Below are positions 8,889 through 17,441 of a stretch of 64,000 nt of DNA, one piece after another. Source of the DNA: UBA993 sp964485855 (GTDB taxonomy: Bacteria > Bacillota > Dethiobacteria > DTU022). The translations under genes and the position numbers were made by a program. The stretch covers positions 1-64,000 of the forward strand of contig CAZAKI010000004.1 in NCBI GenBank assembly GCA_964485855.1, read 5' to 3'. The notes under the pieces are model-generated. The model did no database searches. It saw only the letters and a program-made list of their open reading frames with translations, and had not been told where the DNA came from. Every line of letters begins with the position of its first letter. Position 1 is the first letter of the stretch.

Positions 8889-10256
8889 TTACTGCTTTTT
8901 CTCTCCATACATATGCAATCCGCGTTCTTCCTCAGTTCCCGGTACAATATTATCGAGAATCAGACCAAGAATCGCGGTTACAGCCATACCGGTTGAACCG
9001 ATTGAAACTACAATGTTGGACAGCCATTGCGGTTCAAAGGAGACTCCGGCTGTCTGGAAGTAGTACGGCAAGCTCAGACCCATAAACAGAATAAAACCAA
9101 TGATCATCTGGTTACGCATTGAATGCATATCTGCTTTAGCCGAGTTGCTGAGACCGATTGCAGCAATCATCCCAAAGAGGGTGCAGTATAAGCCACCGAC
9201 GATGGCTCCGGGAATGGTTGCCACCAATCCTCCAAACTTGCCGATGATCCCCATCAGAATCAAAATTACAACTCCTACGTTAACCACGTAGCGGCTGGCC
9301 ACTTTGGTCAGACCAACAAGACCGATATTCTCGGTATAGCTGGTACTGGCCAGACCACCAAAAAGAGCACCGACAAAGCAACCAAGACCTTCCATCCCGA
9401 TACCACGGCTGATCTGCTTGTCGGTAAGGGGTGGTCCTTCTGCCGCTTCGTTAATGGCGTGATAGTCGCCGTAGGATTCGATCATCGAGGCCAGGTAGCC
9501 GGCTAGGATGATCAGGACAAAGCCGAACTCAAACTTCGGCATACCCCAGGGCAAAACCCAGCCACCGGGACCCCAGGGCAAACGAATCCATGGTGCATTT
9601 CGAACCGCATCGAAGCTGACTTCCCCTAAAACCAATCCCAACAGGTAAGCAACAATAATCGCCAGCAAAATTGGGAAGAGGGCAAAGAACGGCTTTTTCG
9701 GCCCCAAAATCAGGGAGAAAATAAAGGCAAAAACAATCACCGTAATCGCCAGCCACCAGTTGGCAGCGGCCATTGGGGCACCGGCCTGGTAGAGCGCCAA
9801 ACCGATCATGGCGATAACCGGGCCGATAACAACCGGGCTGACAAACCGCTGCAGTTTACCGATTAAACCGGTGAATCCAACGATCATTTCGACGATCGCG
9901 CCAAGTAAAATCGCACCGGCAATATACTGCATCGACATTTCCATTCCACCGGCAATAGTCAAGCCGATAATCGCGAAAAACGGTCCTAAAAATGAGAACG
10001 ATACACCCTGAATAATCGGCAAACGGGTTCCAAAGTTAACCTGGAAAAAGGTTGCAATACCGGAAGCAAGCATAACAGAGGCAACCAAAATGGCAATTTG
10101 CTCCGGTGTCGCACCGAGTGCCGGCGCGATAATCAACGGGACTGAAACAGTAGCGCCGAACATGGTCAGTACATGCTGAATACCCAGACCAACAGACCTG
10201 GTAAATGGCTTCGGTACCTCGTCCAGCGTGTAAACCATACTTCTTTCCTCACTCAT
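8889..10256 (-). CDS. NCS2-family uracil/xanthine permease
   Basis: A 455-aa polytopic membrane protein of the nucleobase:cation symporter-2 family (UraA/PbuX/PucJK type) that imports uracil, xanthine or uric acid with protons or sodium. It begins with a short cytoplasmic N-terminus (MVYTLDEVPKPF) and continues with about 14 hydrophobic segments. Family motifs include GVSFSFLGPFFAI, the MIESYGDYHAI block, and TENIGLVGLTK near residue 305 in the substrate-site helix region. AAGGAGG precedes the ATG. Its place among pucR, DUF2877 and xdh genes points to a purine substrate, but the sequence alone does not separate xanthine from uracil. The terminator beyond it suggests a single-gene unit. Confidence 0.86.
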   Translation of the reverse strand: MSEERSMVYTLDEVPKPFTRSVGLGIQHVLTMFGATVSVPLIIAPALGATPEQIAILVASVMLASGIATFFQVNFGTRLPIIQGVSFSFLGPFFAIIGLTIAGGMEMSMQYIAGAILLGAIVEMIVGFTGLIGKLQRFVSPVVIGPVIAMIGLALYQAGAPMAAANWWLAITVIVFAFIFSLILGPKKPFFALFPILLAIIVAYLLGLVLGEVSFDAVRNAPWIRLPWGPGGWVLPWGMPKFEFGFVLIILAGYLASMIESYGDYHAINEAAEGPPLTDKQISRGIGMEGLGCFVGALFGGLASTSYTENIGLVGLTKVASRYVVNVGVVILILMGIIGKFGGLVATIPGAIVGGLYCTLFGMIAAIGLSNSAKADMHSMRNQMIIGFILFMGLSLPYYFQTAGVSFEPQWLSNIVVSIGSTGMAVTAILGLILDNIVPGTEEERGLHMYGEKKQ

Positions 10257-10279
10257 TCGTTAAACCTCCTTAAAGAATA

Positions 10280-10312
10280 TTAATAAAACCACGCGCAAAA
10301 AGATTCGGTCAA
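10280..10312 (-). other. Possible 10-codon leader peptide upstream of the permease gene
   Basis: In the 218-nt gap between the DUF2877 and permease genes, a very strong SD (GGAGGAGGTGA) stands 6 nt before a TTG that opens a 10-codon frame (MTESFCAWFY) and then TAA, 23 nt before the permease ATG, which has its own AAGGAGG. The strong extra SD needs an explanation, but translation is unproven and a sequence this short cannot be judged by content. No purine riboswitch core was recognised in the gap. Confidence 0.2.
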
Positions 10313-10474
10313 TCACCTCCTCCAACTAATTTCGCATATTCAGAAAGCAAGCTATTGATTTCGATTAAAATATAAAATTTAGGGAATACTATTTTTTCTC
10401 AATATTATTAAATTCAATACCTCGCAGTAAATACCTTTATTACAGTATAATAATTTTTATGCAACATTTTTGTT

Positions 10475-11359
10475 TTACCTACACAAAATGCTGTTTTCAG
10501 CAAAAAGGTTTAAAGCATAGGTTATGGCAATGGCCAGATCAGAGCCGGTGCTTGAACCAATCTTCAGCAACCGGTGTAAATGTTCTTCAGCGCAATGTCC
10601 TTCGTTAAGTGCTTCCAGGTAGGAACCGACCACCGCAGGTGTAAGGCCGCGCTTGCCTATTTCCAGCATATGTTGACCAAACAATCCTGTTTCAAAAGGC
10701 ATTTCAAGTTGAGACAAGTTAAATGACTGCTTGACTCTCCTGCCATTCACCAAGGCACTATAGGCTATAAATACTCCGTGAATCAGGTCATCGCCGGTTG
10801 GCGTCAAGCCGTGTCCCATCCCAGAAATATTTCGACAACTTTTAATTAATTCCTGCCTCTTTTGATCAATCAAAGCATTGATCAGATCCGGAATATTTTT
10901 TTTGATCGCATTCCTGAAGTATTCTTCACCGCCAGGTCTATTCAGCAGTACAGCTGCAGGAGTATGTAGTTCAATACTTTTTAGGAGACTCAAGTAAAAA
11001 TTCAGAGCTTTGACAACTTTGGGATCGGTCAGATAGCTAGTAAACACCGGGGCAAAGGAAATTAACATTTCCCTGCCCCGGTTGATACTCATAGCCGCTT
11101 CAGCAGGCTTAAATTTAATCTGTCCAGCTGCGTAAATACCTTCTGTGCCCACTTTAAGAGCTGCTTTCAACCGGCACCAGTCGCGATTGGCAATGCCGAT
11201 CGTTGCCGGTCCCTTTTCAAACTGTTGATCAGCAATAAAAAGCAGATGTTTCCAGCTTTCAACTGCGAGATTGAAGACATGATCATATACAGAAAGTAGA
11301 CTTAGCCGGTAGGTGCCAGCATAGGAATCAAGATCAGCGGCAGACCAGATCGTTTCAAT
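10475..11359 (-). CDS. allH: DUF2877 (YlbF/AllH-type) protein, apparently starting at ATT
   Basis: Third subunit type of the FdrA/YlbE/YlbF oxamate carbamoyltransferase. The C-terminal half has the family hallmark GMGHGLTPTGDDLIHG. A simple start at TTG 11170 would give only 231 aa, but the same frame stays open to 11366 and the extra 63 residues read as a normal DUF2877 N-terminus (SVYDHVFNLAVE, then EKGPATIGI). That stretch has no ATG, GTG or TTG. The best candidate is ATT at 11357-11359, just after the CoA-transferase stop and about 10-12 nt past AAGGTG, giving 294 aa, the usual family size. It forms a unit with the upstream CoA-transferase gene. A +1 frameshift from that gene is less likely. 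Confidence 0.75.
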   Translation of the reverse strand: METIWSAADLDSYAGTYRLSLLSVYDHVFNLAVESWKHLLFIADQQFEKGPATIGIANRDWCRLKAALKVGTEGIYAAGQIKFKPAEAAMSINRGREMLISFAPVFTSYLTDPKVVKALNFYLSLLKSIELHTPAAVLLNRPGGEEYFRNAIKKNIPDLINALIDQKRQELIKSCRNISGMGHGLTPTGDDLIHGVFIAYSALVNGRRVKQSFNLSQLEMPFETGLFGQHMLEIGKRGLTPAVVGSYLEALNEGHCAEEHLHRLLKIGSSTGSDLAIAITYALNLFAENSILCR

Positions 11360-11363
11360 CGTC

Positions 11364-12554
11364 CTAAATCACACCTTTTTCGCGCCAAGCGGCAATTTTA
11401 TCAGCGTTATAACCAAGGTTGCTCAATATTTCATCCGTATGCTGACCGAGTGTAGGCGGCGGCATAGTAATCGCTCCTGGAGTCAGTGAAAGCTTGGTTG
11501 GCACACCAATCAGTTTAATCGTCCCGGCCAGAGGGTGTTCCTGCTCGACCACCATTTCCCGGATTTTAACATGGGGATCGGTCAAAACCTGGTCAATGGT
11601 CCTGATCCGACCGCAGGGCACCCCGGAAGTTTCCATGATTTCAACCCACTGTTCGGTGCTCTTTTGCCTGGTCAACTCTTCAATAATTGCTTTCAGTTCA
11701 GCCGGATGCTGGTTGCGGCTTTTCATGTCGACAAAACGCGAGTCATCGTTTAATTCCGGTTTACCAAGCGCTTCGACAAAACTTTCCCACAGCCTCTGGT
11801 TGCCAACAGCAAAGATTACATAACCATCTTTTGTTTCGAAACTTTCATAAGGCGTAATCATCGGGTGACGGTTGCCAACCCGGTTCGGAGCTTTACCGGT
11901 CGCCAGATAGTTACCGGCCTGGTAGGTCAGAATAGCGATGATCGAATCCATCAGGGAAACGTCAACGAACTGACCCTGACCGTTCTTGTTTTTAGCCAGC
12001 AGGGCCAGTAGAATCCCTTCGACGGCATGAAAACCGCCAAGAACATCGGCAATGGCTACCCCCAGCCGTTGTGGTGGTCCATCGGGAAATCCGGTAATGC
12101 TCATCAACCCGGCCTCACCCTGGATCATAACGTCGAAACTTGGCTTCTCCCGGTAGGGACTATTGTGCCCATAACCGGTGATCGAGCAGTAGATAATATC
12201 TTCCTTAATTTTTTTTACATCTTCGTAGGTCAGACCCATTTTTGCCGTAACCCCGATCCGGAAGTTCTCGACAAATATATCGGCTTCTGCAATCAGCCGC
12301 TGTAAAATCTCACGGGCATCCTGTTCACGCAGATTCAGGGTAATACTTTTCTTGCTGCGGTTGAATGAAAGGTAATAAGCTGATTCTCCTTCAAGGAAAG
12401 GGGGACCTAATTCGCGTGAATCGTCACCCTTGTTTGGGGTTTCTACTTTAATCACCTCGGCCCCCATATCACCCAGTTTCATTGTACAATAGGGTCCGGC
12501 AATAAAACGACTTAAATCAACAACTTTTAAACCTGAAAGCGGCTTGTCCATCAT
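11364..12554 (-). CDS. Class III (CaiB/BaiF) CoA-transferase
   Basis: About 395-396 aa, a full-length family III CoA-transferase moving CoA between carboxylic acids through aspartyl-CoA intermediates. The start region LSGLKVVDLSRFIAGPYCTMKLGDMGAEVIKVE is typical, and the expected catalytic Asp lies at about residue 171 in GVAIADVLGG. The frame opens at a TTG (12557), but the ATGs at 12554 or 12551 are better placed behind AAAGGAGG. It is followed immediately by the DUF2877 gene, so it probably acts on an acid of the purine/ureide pathway such as oxalate, formate or a related acid (inference). No oxalyl-CoA decarboxylase gene is present in the window. Confidence 0.82.
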   Translation of the reverse strand: MMDKPLSGLKVVDLSRFIAGPYCTMKLGDMGAEVIKVETPNKGDDSRELGPPFLEGESAYYLSFNRSKKSITLNLREQDAREILQRLIAEADIFVENFRIGVTAKMGLTYEDVKKIKEDIIYCSITGYGHNSPYREKPSFDVMIQGEAGLMSITGFPDGPPQRLGVAIADVLGGFHAVEGILLALLAKNKNGQGQFVDVSLMDSIIAILTYQAGNYLATGKAPNRVGNRHPMITPYESFETKDGYVIFAVGNQRLWESFVEALGKPELNDDSRFVDMKSRNQHPAELKAIIEELTRQKSTEQWVEIMETSGVPCGRIRTIDQVLTDPHVKIREMVVEQEHPLAGTIKLIGVPTKLSLTPGAITMPPPTLGQHTDEILSNLGYNADKIAAWREKGVI

Positions 12555-12655
12555 CAATTCCTCCTTTAACTGAAAAAATTGATTCTACAAAGAGTGCTCT
12601 ATTCCTGCTTTGATTTTTTTCAATCCTCCCTCTTTAATTTTCGCTCTGGGCGGTG

Positions 12656-12683
12656 TATAATCAAAAAAACAAACATTTGTTCG
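12656..12683 (+). promoter_or_regulatory. -10 element and LexA-type SOS box of the translesion polymerase operon
   Basis: TATAAT at 12656-12661 is followed at 12670-12683 by CAAACATTTGTTCG, one mismatch from the Gram-positive LexA consensus CGAACNNNNGTTCG. The box covers the expected transcription start, a repressing position, 22 nt upstream of the GTG start. No strong -35 hexamer is obvious. The match to the DNA-damage function of the genes behind it supports the call. Confidence 0.7.
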
Positions 12684-12705
12684 CCTATTAGGTGGTTGGT
12701 GTAAC

Positions 12706-13938
12706 GTGAATGAAAAGATAATTTTTTTAGCTGATATGGAATCTTTCTACGCCAGTGTCGAGACAGCCCGCAACCCCGCCCTGCGAGGCAAGCCTGTGGC
12801 GGTTTGCGGCGACCCGGCCTTGCGTCACGGCATTATCCTGGCCGCCAGCCGTGAAGCAAAAGCCTACGGTATCAAAACAGGACAGCCGGCTTGGGAAGCA
12901 AGACGCATGTGTCCCTGGATCACCTTCGTCCACCCGCACATGCAGGCTTATATCGATTATTCGCTGCGCATTACCGCGATCTTTGAGCAGTTCACCGATC
13001 GGGTAGTTCCTTACTCAATTGACGAACAATTTCTTGATCTGAGTCATTCCAAATTGCTATACGGCAACCCCCGCGAGGCGGCCCAGGTGCTGATCGATAA
13101 AATCTGGAATGAAATTGGCATCCGCTGCCGCATCGGCATGGGCGAGAATCCACTGCAGGCCAAGATGGCTTGCGACTGCTTCGCCAAAAAACTTCCGGAT
13201 CTATTTTTCGAGCTGAACAACGACAACTATGCCCTTTACATCTGGCCCCTGCCGATTATTTCCCTTTTCGGAGTTGGTCACCGCATGCAGCGCAACTTGC
13301 AGCGCATCGGCGTGCGCACCATCGGCCACCTTGCTGCCCTGCCCCGTGAAATGATCGGTCGGCGCTGGGGCATCTGCGGCGAAGTCCTCTGGTTAAATGC
13401 TAATGGAATTGACTATTCTTCCGTTGCACCGGATCAGCTCCAGGAGCAAAAAGGCATCGGCCATATGGCAACCCTGCCCCGCGATTACCGCAAGCAGCAG
13501 GAAATTGAGCTGGTGTTGCTGGAGATGACCGAAGAGGTTTGTCAGCGGACTCGGAGGCACCAAAAAATCGGCACCACTATTCATCTCTACTGCCGGGGAG
13601 CCGATTTTGATCACCCTTCCGGCTTTTCCCGCCAGAAAAAACTGCCCGTCACTACGGCCAATGCGCTCGATATTTACCCAACTGTACTGCAGTTGTTCCG
13701 CAAGCACTGGGATCGCCGACCGCTACGGGCGATCGGCATCAGTTTAAGCGGCCTTACCGCTTACCGCCAATTGCAACTGGCATTCTCAACCCGCAGCGCA
13801 CAAGAAGAGACCCTGACCAAAACCGCCGATCTGATTCGGACCAGGTTCGGTAAAACCAGCCTTTTTCGCGCCTCTTCGTTGAAACCGGGAGCCCAGCTTT
13901 TCCAGCGGGCCGGTAAGATCGGGGGGCATGATTCTTGA
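12706..13938 (+). CDS. Y-family translesion DNA polymerase (UvrX/YqjW-like)
   Basis: A 410-aa Y-family polymerase that copies damaged DNA without proofreading. Catalytic acidic residues are visible: Asp10 in LADMESFYASVE, and Asp106-Glu107 in SIDEQFLD. The palm, helix-hairpin-helix region (ISLFGVGHRMQRNLQRIGVRTIGHLAAL) and little-finger domain are all present. SIDEQFLD, the length and the following YolD-like gene match the Bacillus YqjW/UvrX group rather than DinB. The start is a GTG behind AGGTGG. The stop overlaps the next start (TTGA). Regulation by LexA is suggested by the box upstream. Confidence 0.88.
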   Translation: MNEKIIFLADMESFYASVETARNPALRGKPVAVCGDPALRHGIILAASREAKAYGIKTGQPAWEARRMCPWITFVHPHMQAYIDYSLRITAIFEQFTDRVVPYSIDEQFLDLSHSKLLYGNPREAAQVLIDKIWNEIGIRCRIGMGENPLQAKMACDCFAKKLPDLFFELNNDNYALYIWPLPIISLFGVGHRMQRNLQRIGVRTIGHLAALPREMIGRRWGICGEVLWLNANGIDYSSVAPDQLQEQKGIGHMATLPRDYRKQQEIELVLLEMTEEVCQRTRRHQKIGTTIHLYCRGADFDHPSGFSRQKKLPVTTANALDIYPTVLQLFRKHWDRRPLRAIGISLSGLTAYRQLQLAFSTRSAQEETLTKTADLIRTRFGKTSLFRASSLKPGAQLFQRAGKIGGHDS

Positions 13939-14279
13939 GTAAAAAATTTAACCAGCAATTTGCCTGCAGCCGGATGATGCTTCCCGAACACTGTGGCAGT
14001 TTGCGGGAACAGGCCGCCGCAAAAATAAAGGCCGAAGAACAGCGCAAACCCCTGATCGACGAACAACTACAGGAAGAACAACAGCAGCTCCTGGAACAAG
14101 CGCTCCGTGGCCGCAAGCGCCTGAGATTTGAAGTGCTTACCAGATCCGGCCGTGTATCCTTTAGCGGTGTGCCGCGCCGACTAGACGAAAATGCCGGTAT
14201 GATTCTAATCGATACCGGCAGCAGCAAACTGGAGAAGATCAGTTCCGCCGCGGTGATCAAGCTCAGCGGTGAATACTGA
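13935..14279 (+). CDS. YolD-like protein
   Basis: A 114-aa protein with a charged helical stretch (about residues 30-60, rich in Glu, Gln and Leu) followed by a small beta-rich YolD domain (GRKRLRFEVLTRSGRVSFSG onward). YolD-like proteins are encoded next to Y-family polymerases in Gram-positive bacteria (YqjX with YqjW) and are thought to play an UmuD-like accessory part. It starts with TTG, overlapping the polymerase stop codon by 4 nt, so it is translationally coupled. The next gene is convergent, 27 nt away. Confidence 0.75.
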   Translation: MSKKFNQQFACSRMMLPEHCGSLREQAAAKIKAEEQRKPLIDEQLQEEQQQLLEQALRGRKRLRFEVLTRSGRVSFSGVPRRLDENAGMILIDTGSSKLEKISSAAVIKLSGEY

Positions 14280-14306
14280 TTGACTTCTCTCAGTTAAGCT
14301 TAAGGT

Positions 14307-15485
14307 TTATTCCATCTCAACAGTGCAGGCGATACCCTGACCACCACCAATGCAGAGTGTTGCCAGACCTTTTTGCACCTTACGCTTTTGCATTTCGTAA
14401 AGCAGGGTTACAAATATCCTGGCTCCGCTAGCTCCAATCGGGTGACCAATGGCAATGGCCCCGCCATTAACGTTGACGATTGAAAGATCAAGGTTAAGTT
14501 CCCGACTGACAGCTAAAGCCTGCACGGCAAATGCTTCGTTGGCCTCGATCAGCTGCAAGTCAGGAACTGTCCATCCGGCTTTGGATAAAGCTTTTCTTGT
14601 AGCCGGTATCGGTCCGGTACCCATGATTGCCGGATCTACCCCGGCAGAGGCATAGCTCTTAATCAGGGCCAGCGGTTTTAAGCCAAGTTCTCTTGCCTTA
14701 GAGCTGCTCATCACTACCACTGCTGCAGCACTATCATTTATACCGGAAGCATTTCCGGCAGTTACCGTGCCGTCTTTTTTGAAAGCAGGTTTGAGTTTGG
14801 CCAGTGCTTCGAGGGTCGTCATGCGTGGATGTTCGTCGACAGAAAAGATCAGGGGGTCACCCTTTCTCTGAGGCACTTCTACCGGAACAATCTCATCTTT
14901 AAAACGACCGTTTTCAATCGCCGCCATTGCTCTCTGCTGGCTTTCAAGCGCAAATTGATCCTGATCATCGCGGGTGATCTTAAATTTTACGGCAATATTT
15001 TCAGCTGTCATTCCCATGTGGTAATCATTGAATGCGCACCATAAACCGTCTTTGATCATGGAATCCACCATGTTGCTGTCACCCATGCGCAACCCCCAAC
15101 GGGCACCATTTACCAGGTAAGGAGCAGCGCTCATATTTTCTGTGCCGCCGGCCACGATTATTTCGGCTTCACCGGCAATAACAGCATTGGCAGCCAGGGT
15201 TATGCTACGTAACCCCGATCCGCAAACCTTATTAACTGCCAGGCAGGGGGTTTCATTTGGTAGCCCGGCCTTCAGGGCAGCCTGGCGCGCAACATTCTGA
15301 CCCAAACCAGCCTGCAATACACAGCCCATGATCACTTCATCAACCTGTTCAGGTTTTAAACCGGCTCGTTGTAAGGTCTCCTTGATCACCAGCGCTCCAA
15401 GGGTTACAGGACTGATATCTTTAAGTGATCCGCCAAAAGTGCCGACCGCAGTTCTTACAGCACTAACCACTACTGCTTCTTGCAT
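14307..15485 (-). CDS. Acetyl-CoA acetyltransferase (thiolase)
   Basis: A 392-aa classical thiolase that condenses two acetyl-CoA or cleaves 3-oxoacyl-CoA. Catalytic residues fall at the canonical places: Cys88 (NKVCGSG), His348 (IGHPIGASG) and Cys378 (TLCIGGGQG), the last two with the same numbering as the Zoogloea enzyme. GGAGG precedes the ATG. It is the last gene after the CoA-transferase alpha and beta genes, an arrangement like a short-chain 3-oxoacid degradation module. It is distinct from the SCP2-type thiolase at 22971-24176. Confidence 0.9.
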   Translation of the reverse strand: MQEAVVVSAVRTAVGTFGGSLKDISPVTLGALVIKETLQRAGLKPEQVDEVIMGCVLQAGLGQNVARQAALKAGLPNETPCLAVNKVCGSGLRSITLAANAVIAGEAEIIVAGGTENMSAAPYLVNGARWGLRMGDSNMVDSMIKDGLWCAFNDYHMGMTAENIAVKFKITRDDQDQFALESQQRAMAAIENGRFKDEIVPVEVPQRKGDPLIFSVDEHPRMTTLEALAKLKPAFKKDGTVTAGNASGINDSAAAVVVMSSSKARELGLKPLALIKSYASAGVDPAIMGTGPIPATRKALSKAGWTVPDLQLIEANEAFAVQALAVSRELNLDLSIVNVNGGAIAIGHPIGASGARIFVTLLYEMQKRKVQKGLATLCIGGGQGIACTVEME

Positions 15486-15508
15486 CTAGATTTCCTCCAT
15501 TCTTTTTA

Positions 15509-16279
15509 CTAGGCTCGACCGATAATGTAGCGATAAGGATCGACTTCGTTACGCAAAATATTTAATTCATCAGTTGTTGGTGGATTACTTTCTTGCAAAC
15601 CGGCAGACCATAGTAACTCAAAGCCGGTATTCTCAACAATTTTTTCTTGACTGATTCCGGGATGCATACTTTCAACTTTCATCCGCTTGGTCTGCTCGTC
15701 AAATCCAATTACGCAAAGGTTGGTGATCACCTTGTAGGGACCGCTTCCGGGTGGCAAACCTGCTTCTTCCCTTGCTCCCGGGCCGGTTAGATAACCAGGG
15801 GTAGTGATAAAATCAATTTTTTCTGTAAAACGACGTTGATCCTGGGGAGTAATCATCATCGTCTTCCAACAGAGTGAACCAAGATCATTTGCCCCGCCGC
15901 TGCCCGGAAAGCGAACCTTTGGTTTGCGGTAATCGGTGCCGATCATCGTCGAATTGATGTTGCCGTACTTATCAATCTGAGCTCCCCCCAGGAAGGTATA
16001 GTCAACCAGACCCCTTTGGCAGGTTTCCATGATATCCGGCATACTGCTGGCAGCCAAAGCCCGATAAAAGGTTCTTGAATCACCAACTGAAATCGGCATT
16101 GACGGTAATAGTGGACCGATGCCACCGGCTTCGAACATGATCATCAAACGCGGTGAATAGAGTTTCTGGGCCAACATGGCCGCAGCACAAGGAGCTCCGG
16201 TGCCTACCACAACAATACTGTCATCTTCCAGATAACGCGAAGCAAGGCAGATCATCAGTTCCATGTCGTTATATTCCAT
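15509..16279 (-). CDS. CoA-transferase family I, beta subunit (GctB/IpdB-like)
   Basis: A 256-aa subunit of a heteromeric CoA-transferase-fold enzyme. The block MFEAGGIGPLLPSMPISVGDSR corresponds to the SENG-type active-site region of family I beta subunits and has a Glu at the right place; YTFLGGAQIDKYGNINST is also typical. The family includes glutaconate CoA-transferase beta and the steroid-ring hydrolase subunit IpdB, and the sequence does not separate them. The frame opens at a TTG at 16288; the ATG at 16279, 9 nt after AGGAGG, is preferred. The alpha subunit gene ends 33 nt upstream. Confidence 0.82.
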   Translation of the reverse strand: MEYNDMELMICLASRYLEDDSIVVVGTGAPCAAAMLAQKLYSPRLMIMFEAGGIGPLLPSMPISVGDSRTFYRALAASSMPDIMETCQRGLVDYTFLGGAQIDKYGNINSTMIGTDYRKPKVRFPGSGGANDLGSLCWKTMMITPQDQRRFTEKIDFITTPGYLTGPGAREEAGLPPGSGPYKVITNLCVIGFDEQTKRMKVESMHPGISQEKIVENTGFELLWSAGLQESNPPTTDELNILRNEVDPYRYIIGRA

Positions 16280-16312
16280 TATCAACAACCTCCTTGGCAG
16301 GTTACTAAATAT

Positions 16313-17335
16313 TTATTTTTCAATCAGATTTTCCTGGTGGCGCAGTTCCTGTAAGCGCTTTAAACCACCAATTTGATCAAGATAACCGTTGAAATCATTA
16401 ACCCCATAAATATAACGATTAAGAAATTCAGCCAGTTCAGCTGGGTTGGCTTCTGCCTTTAACCACTCTCGCAAGTGGTCCTCGTCACTAAAATACTCGT
16501 AGGGCATATTACCAGGATAGCTGCCGAATGGCACCTCAATCACGGCATCAACCAGATAATAAGGAATTACTGTTCTGGTTGGATCACGGCGAATCTGTTC
16601 ATTGGGAATCAGCTTCTCGGTAGTGATAATCAAGCGCTTGGCGGCCCTGGCTAAATCGTTATCAGCAACCATGATCCCGTCAATCTGGCAGTTGCCGTAA
16701 ATATCAGCCCGATGGACATGGATGATACCAACATCCGGGAAAAGTGCGGGTACCGCAAGATACTTAGCTCCGGTAAAAGGACACTCCATCTCCATCGCTG
16801 CACTGTATTTTTGGGTGTCAGTACCCAACATGCAGCGAATCGGCATAAAAGATAATCCCATTGCAGCCGCTTTGTAGCGCCAGGTGAGGGCGGCATTGGT
16901 CCATTCGGTGGTCTCCACTTCTCCGCTTTCGATTGCCAGGCGGGCAATCTTGGAAAGACCGCGTGCCTCTAATCCCACGACGTAAGCTATATCACAGCGA
17001 TCAATACATTTACCGGCCACCAGAATCTGAAAATCATGGGTTGCCGTATGTCCAGCCAAGCCTAAATTCTTCTTCTTCTGGCGCACCATTTCGTGCAACA
17101 CTGCTGTTGGAATCCGGTTAGCACCAAAACCGCCGACCCCTACATAGTCACCATCGTTGATTAATTTATTTACCGCTTCACCAACCGTTGTTGTCTTTTC
17201 CACCATTTTACGAGGCTTTTGGTCACGAAAAAATAATCGAGCCCGATCGGCATCCGGATCAGTAAAAATTCTGCCACTGCCGGCTGGTTTGTAGATTGCC
17301 TGCTTTTCCTTTAATAATTCGCTGAAATCTGCCAT
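16313..17335 (-). CDS. CoA-transferase family I, alpha subunit (GctA/IpdA-like)
   Basis: A 340-aa alpha subunit. After a roughly 45-residue N-terminal extension comes a typical family I fold with DGDYVGVGGFGANRIPTAVLHEM, and later GIIHVHRADIYGNCQIDG. The frame extends to 17362, but the ATG at 17335 has AGGAGG 7 nt upstream and is preferred. With the beta subunit it should either transfer CoA to a carboxylate or, if IpdAB-like, hydrolyse a cyclic beta-diketone-type acyl-CoA; choosing requires comparison of active-site residues. It has its own promoter directly after the terminator of the acyl-CoA ligase gene. Confidence 0.82.
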   Translation of the reverse strand: MADFSELLKEKQAIYKPAGSGRIFTDPDADRARLFFRDQKPRKMVEKTTTVGEAVNKLINDGDYVGVGGFGANRIPTAVLHEMVRQKKKNLGLAGHTATHDFQILVAGKCIDRCDIAYVVGLEARGLSKIARLAIESGEVETTEWTNAALTWRYKAAAMGLSFMPIRCMLGTDTQKYSAAMEMECPFTGAKYLAVPALFPDVGIIHVHRADIYGNCQIDGIMVADNDLARAAKRLIITTEKLIPNEQIRRDPTRTVIPYYLVDAVIEVPFGSYPGNMPYEYFSDEDHLREWLKAEANPAELAEFLNRYIYGVNDFNGYLDQIGGLKRLQELRHQENLIEK

Positions 17336-17410
17336 AAAACCACCTCCTGTAATAATATCCACTTCCTTAGAAAGCTATTTCAGTTGCTACCATTAATAAC
17401 CTCATGATCT

Positions 17411-17439
17411 ATTCTATAGATTAATATTATTCCCTTCAA
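17411..17439 (-). promoter_or_regulatory. Candidate promoter of the CoA-transferase/thiolase operon
   Basis: On the minus strand TTGAAG (17439-17434) and TAGAAT (17416-17411) are separated by 17 nt. The -35 lies two bases after the T tract of the preceding terminator, so the three-gene unit can be transcribed independently of the long operon upstream. Confidence 0.5.
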
Positions 17440-17441
17440 CC

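Noticed and set aside
10257..10474. Purine riboswitch upstream of the permease gene
   Set aside because: I looked for the conserved guanine/xanthine aptamer core and found none on either strand.
11340..11400. CoA-transferase-DUF2877 fusion by +1 frameshift
   Set aside because: A +1 slip at ATT-TAG would join them, but there is no recognisable slippery context and both families normally exist as separate proteins. An ATT start is simpler, though not proven.
13754..14260. 168-aa antisense frame opposite the polymerase/YolD genes
   Set aside because: Ser/Arg/Cys-rich shadow of GC-rich coding sequence, with no domain or SD; both genes on the plus strand are clearly real.
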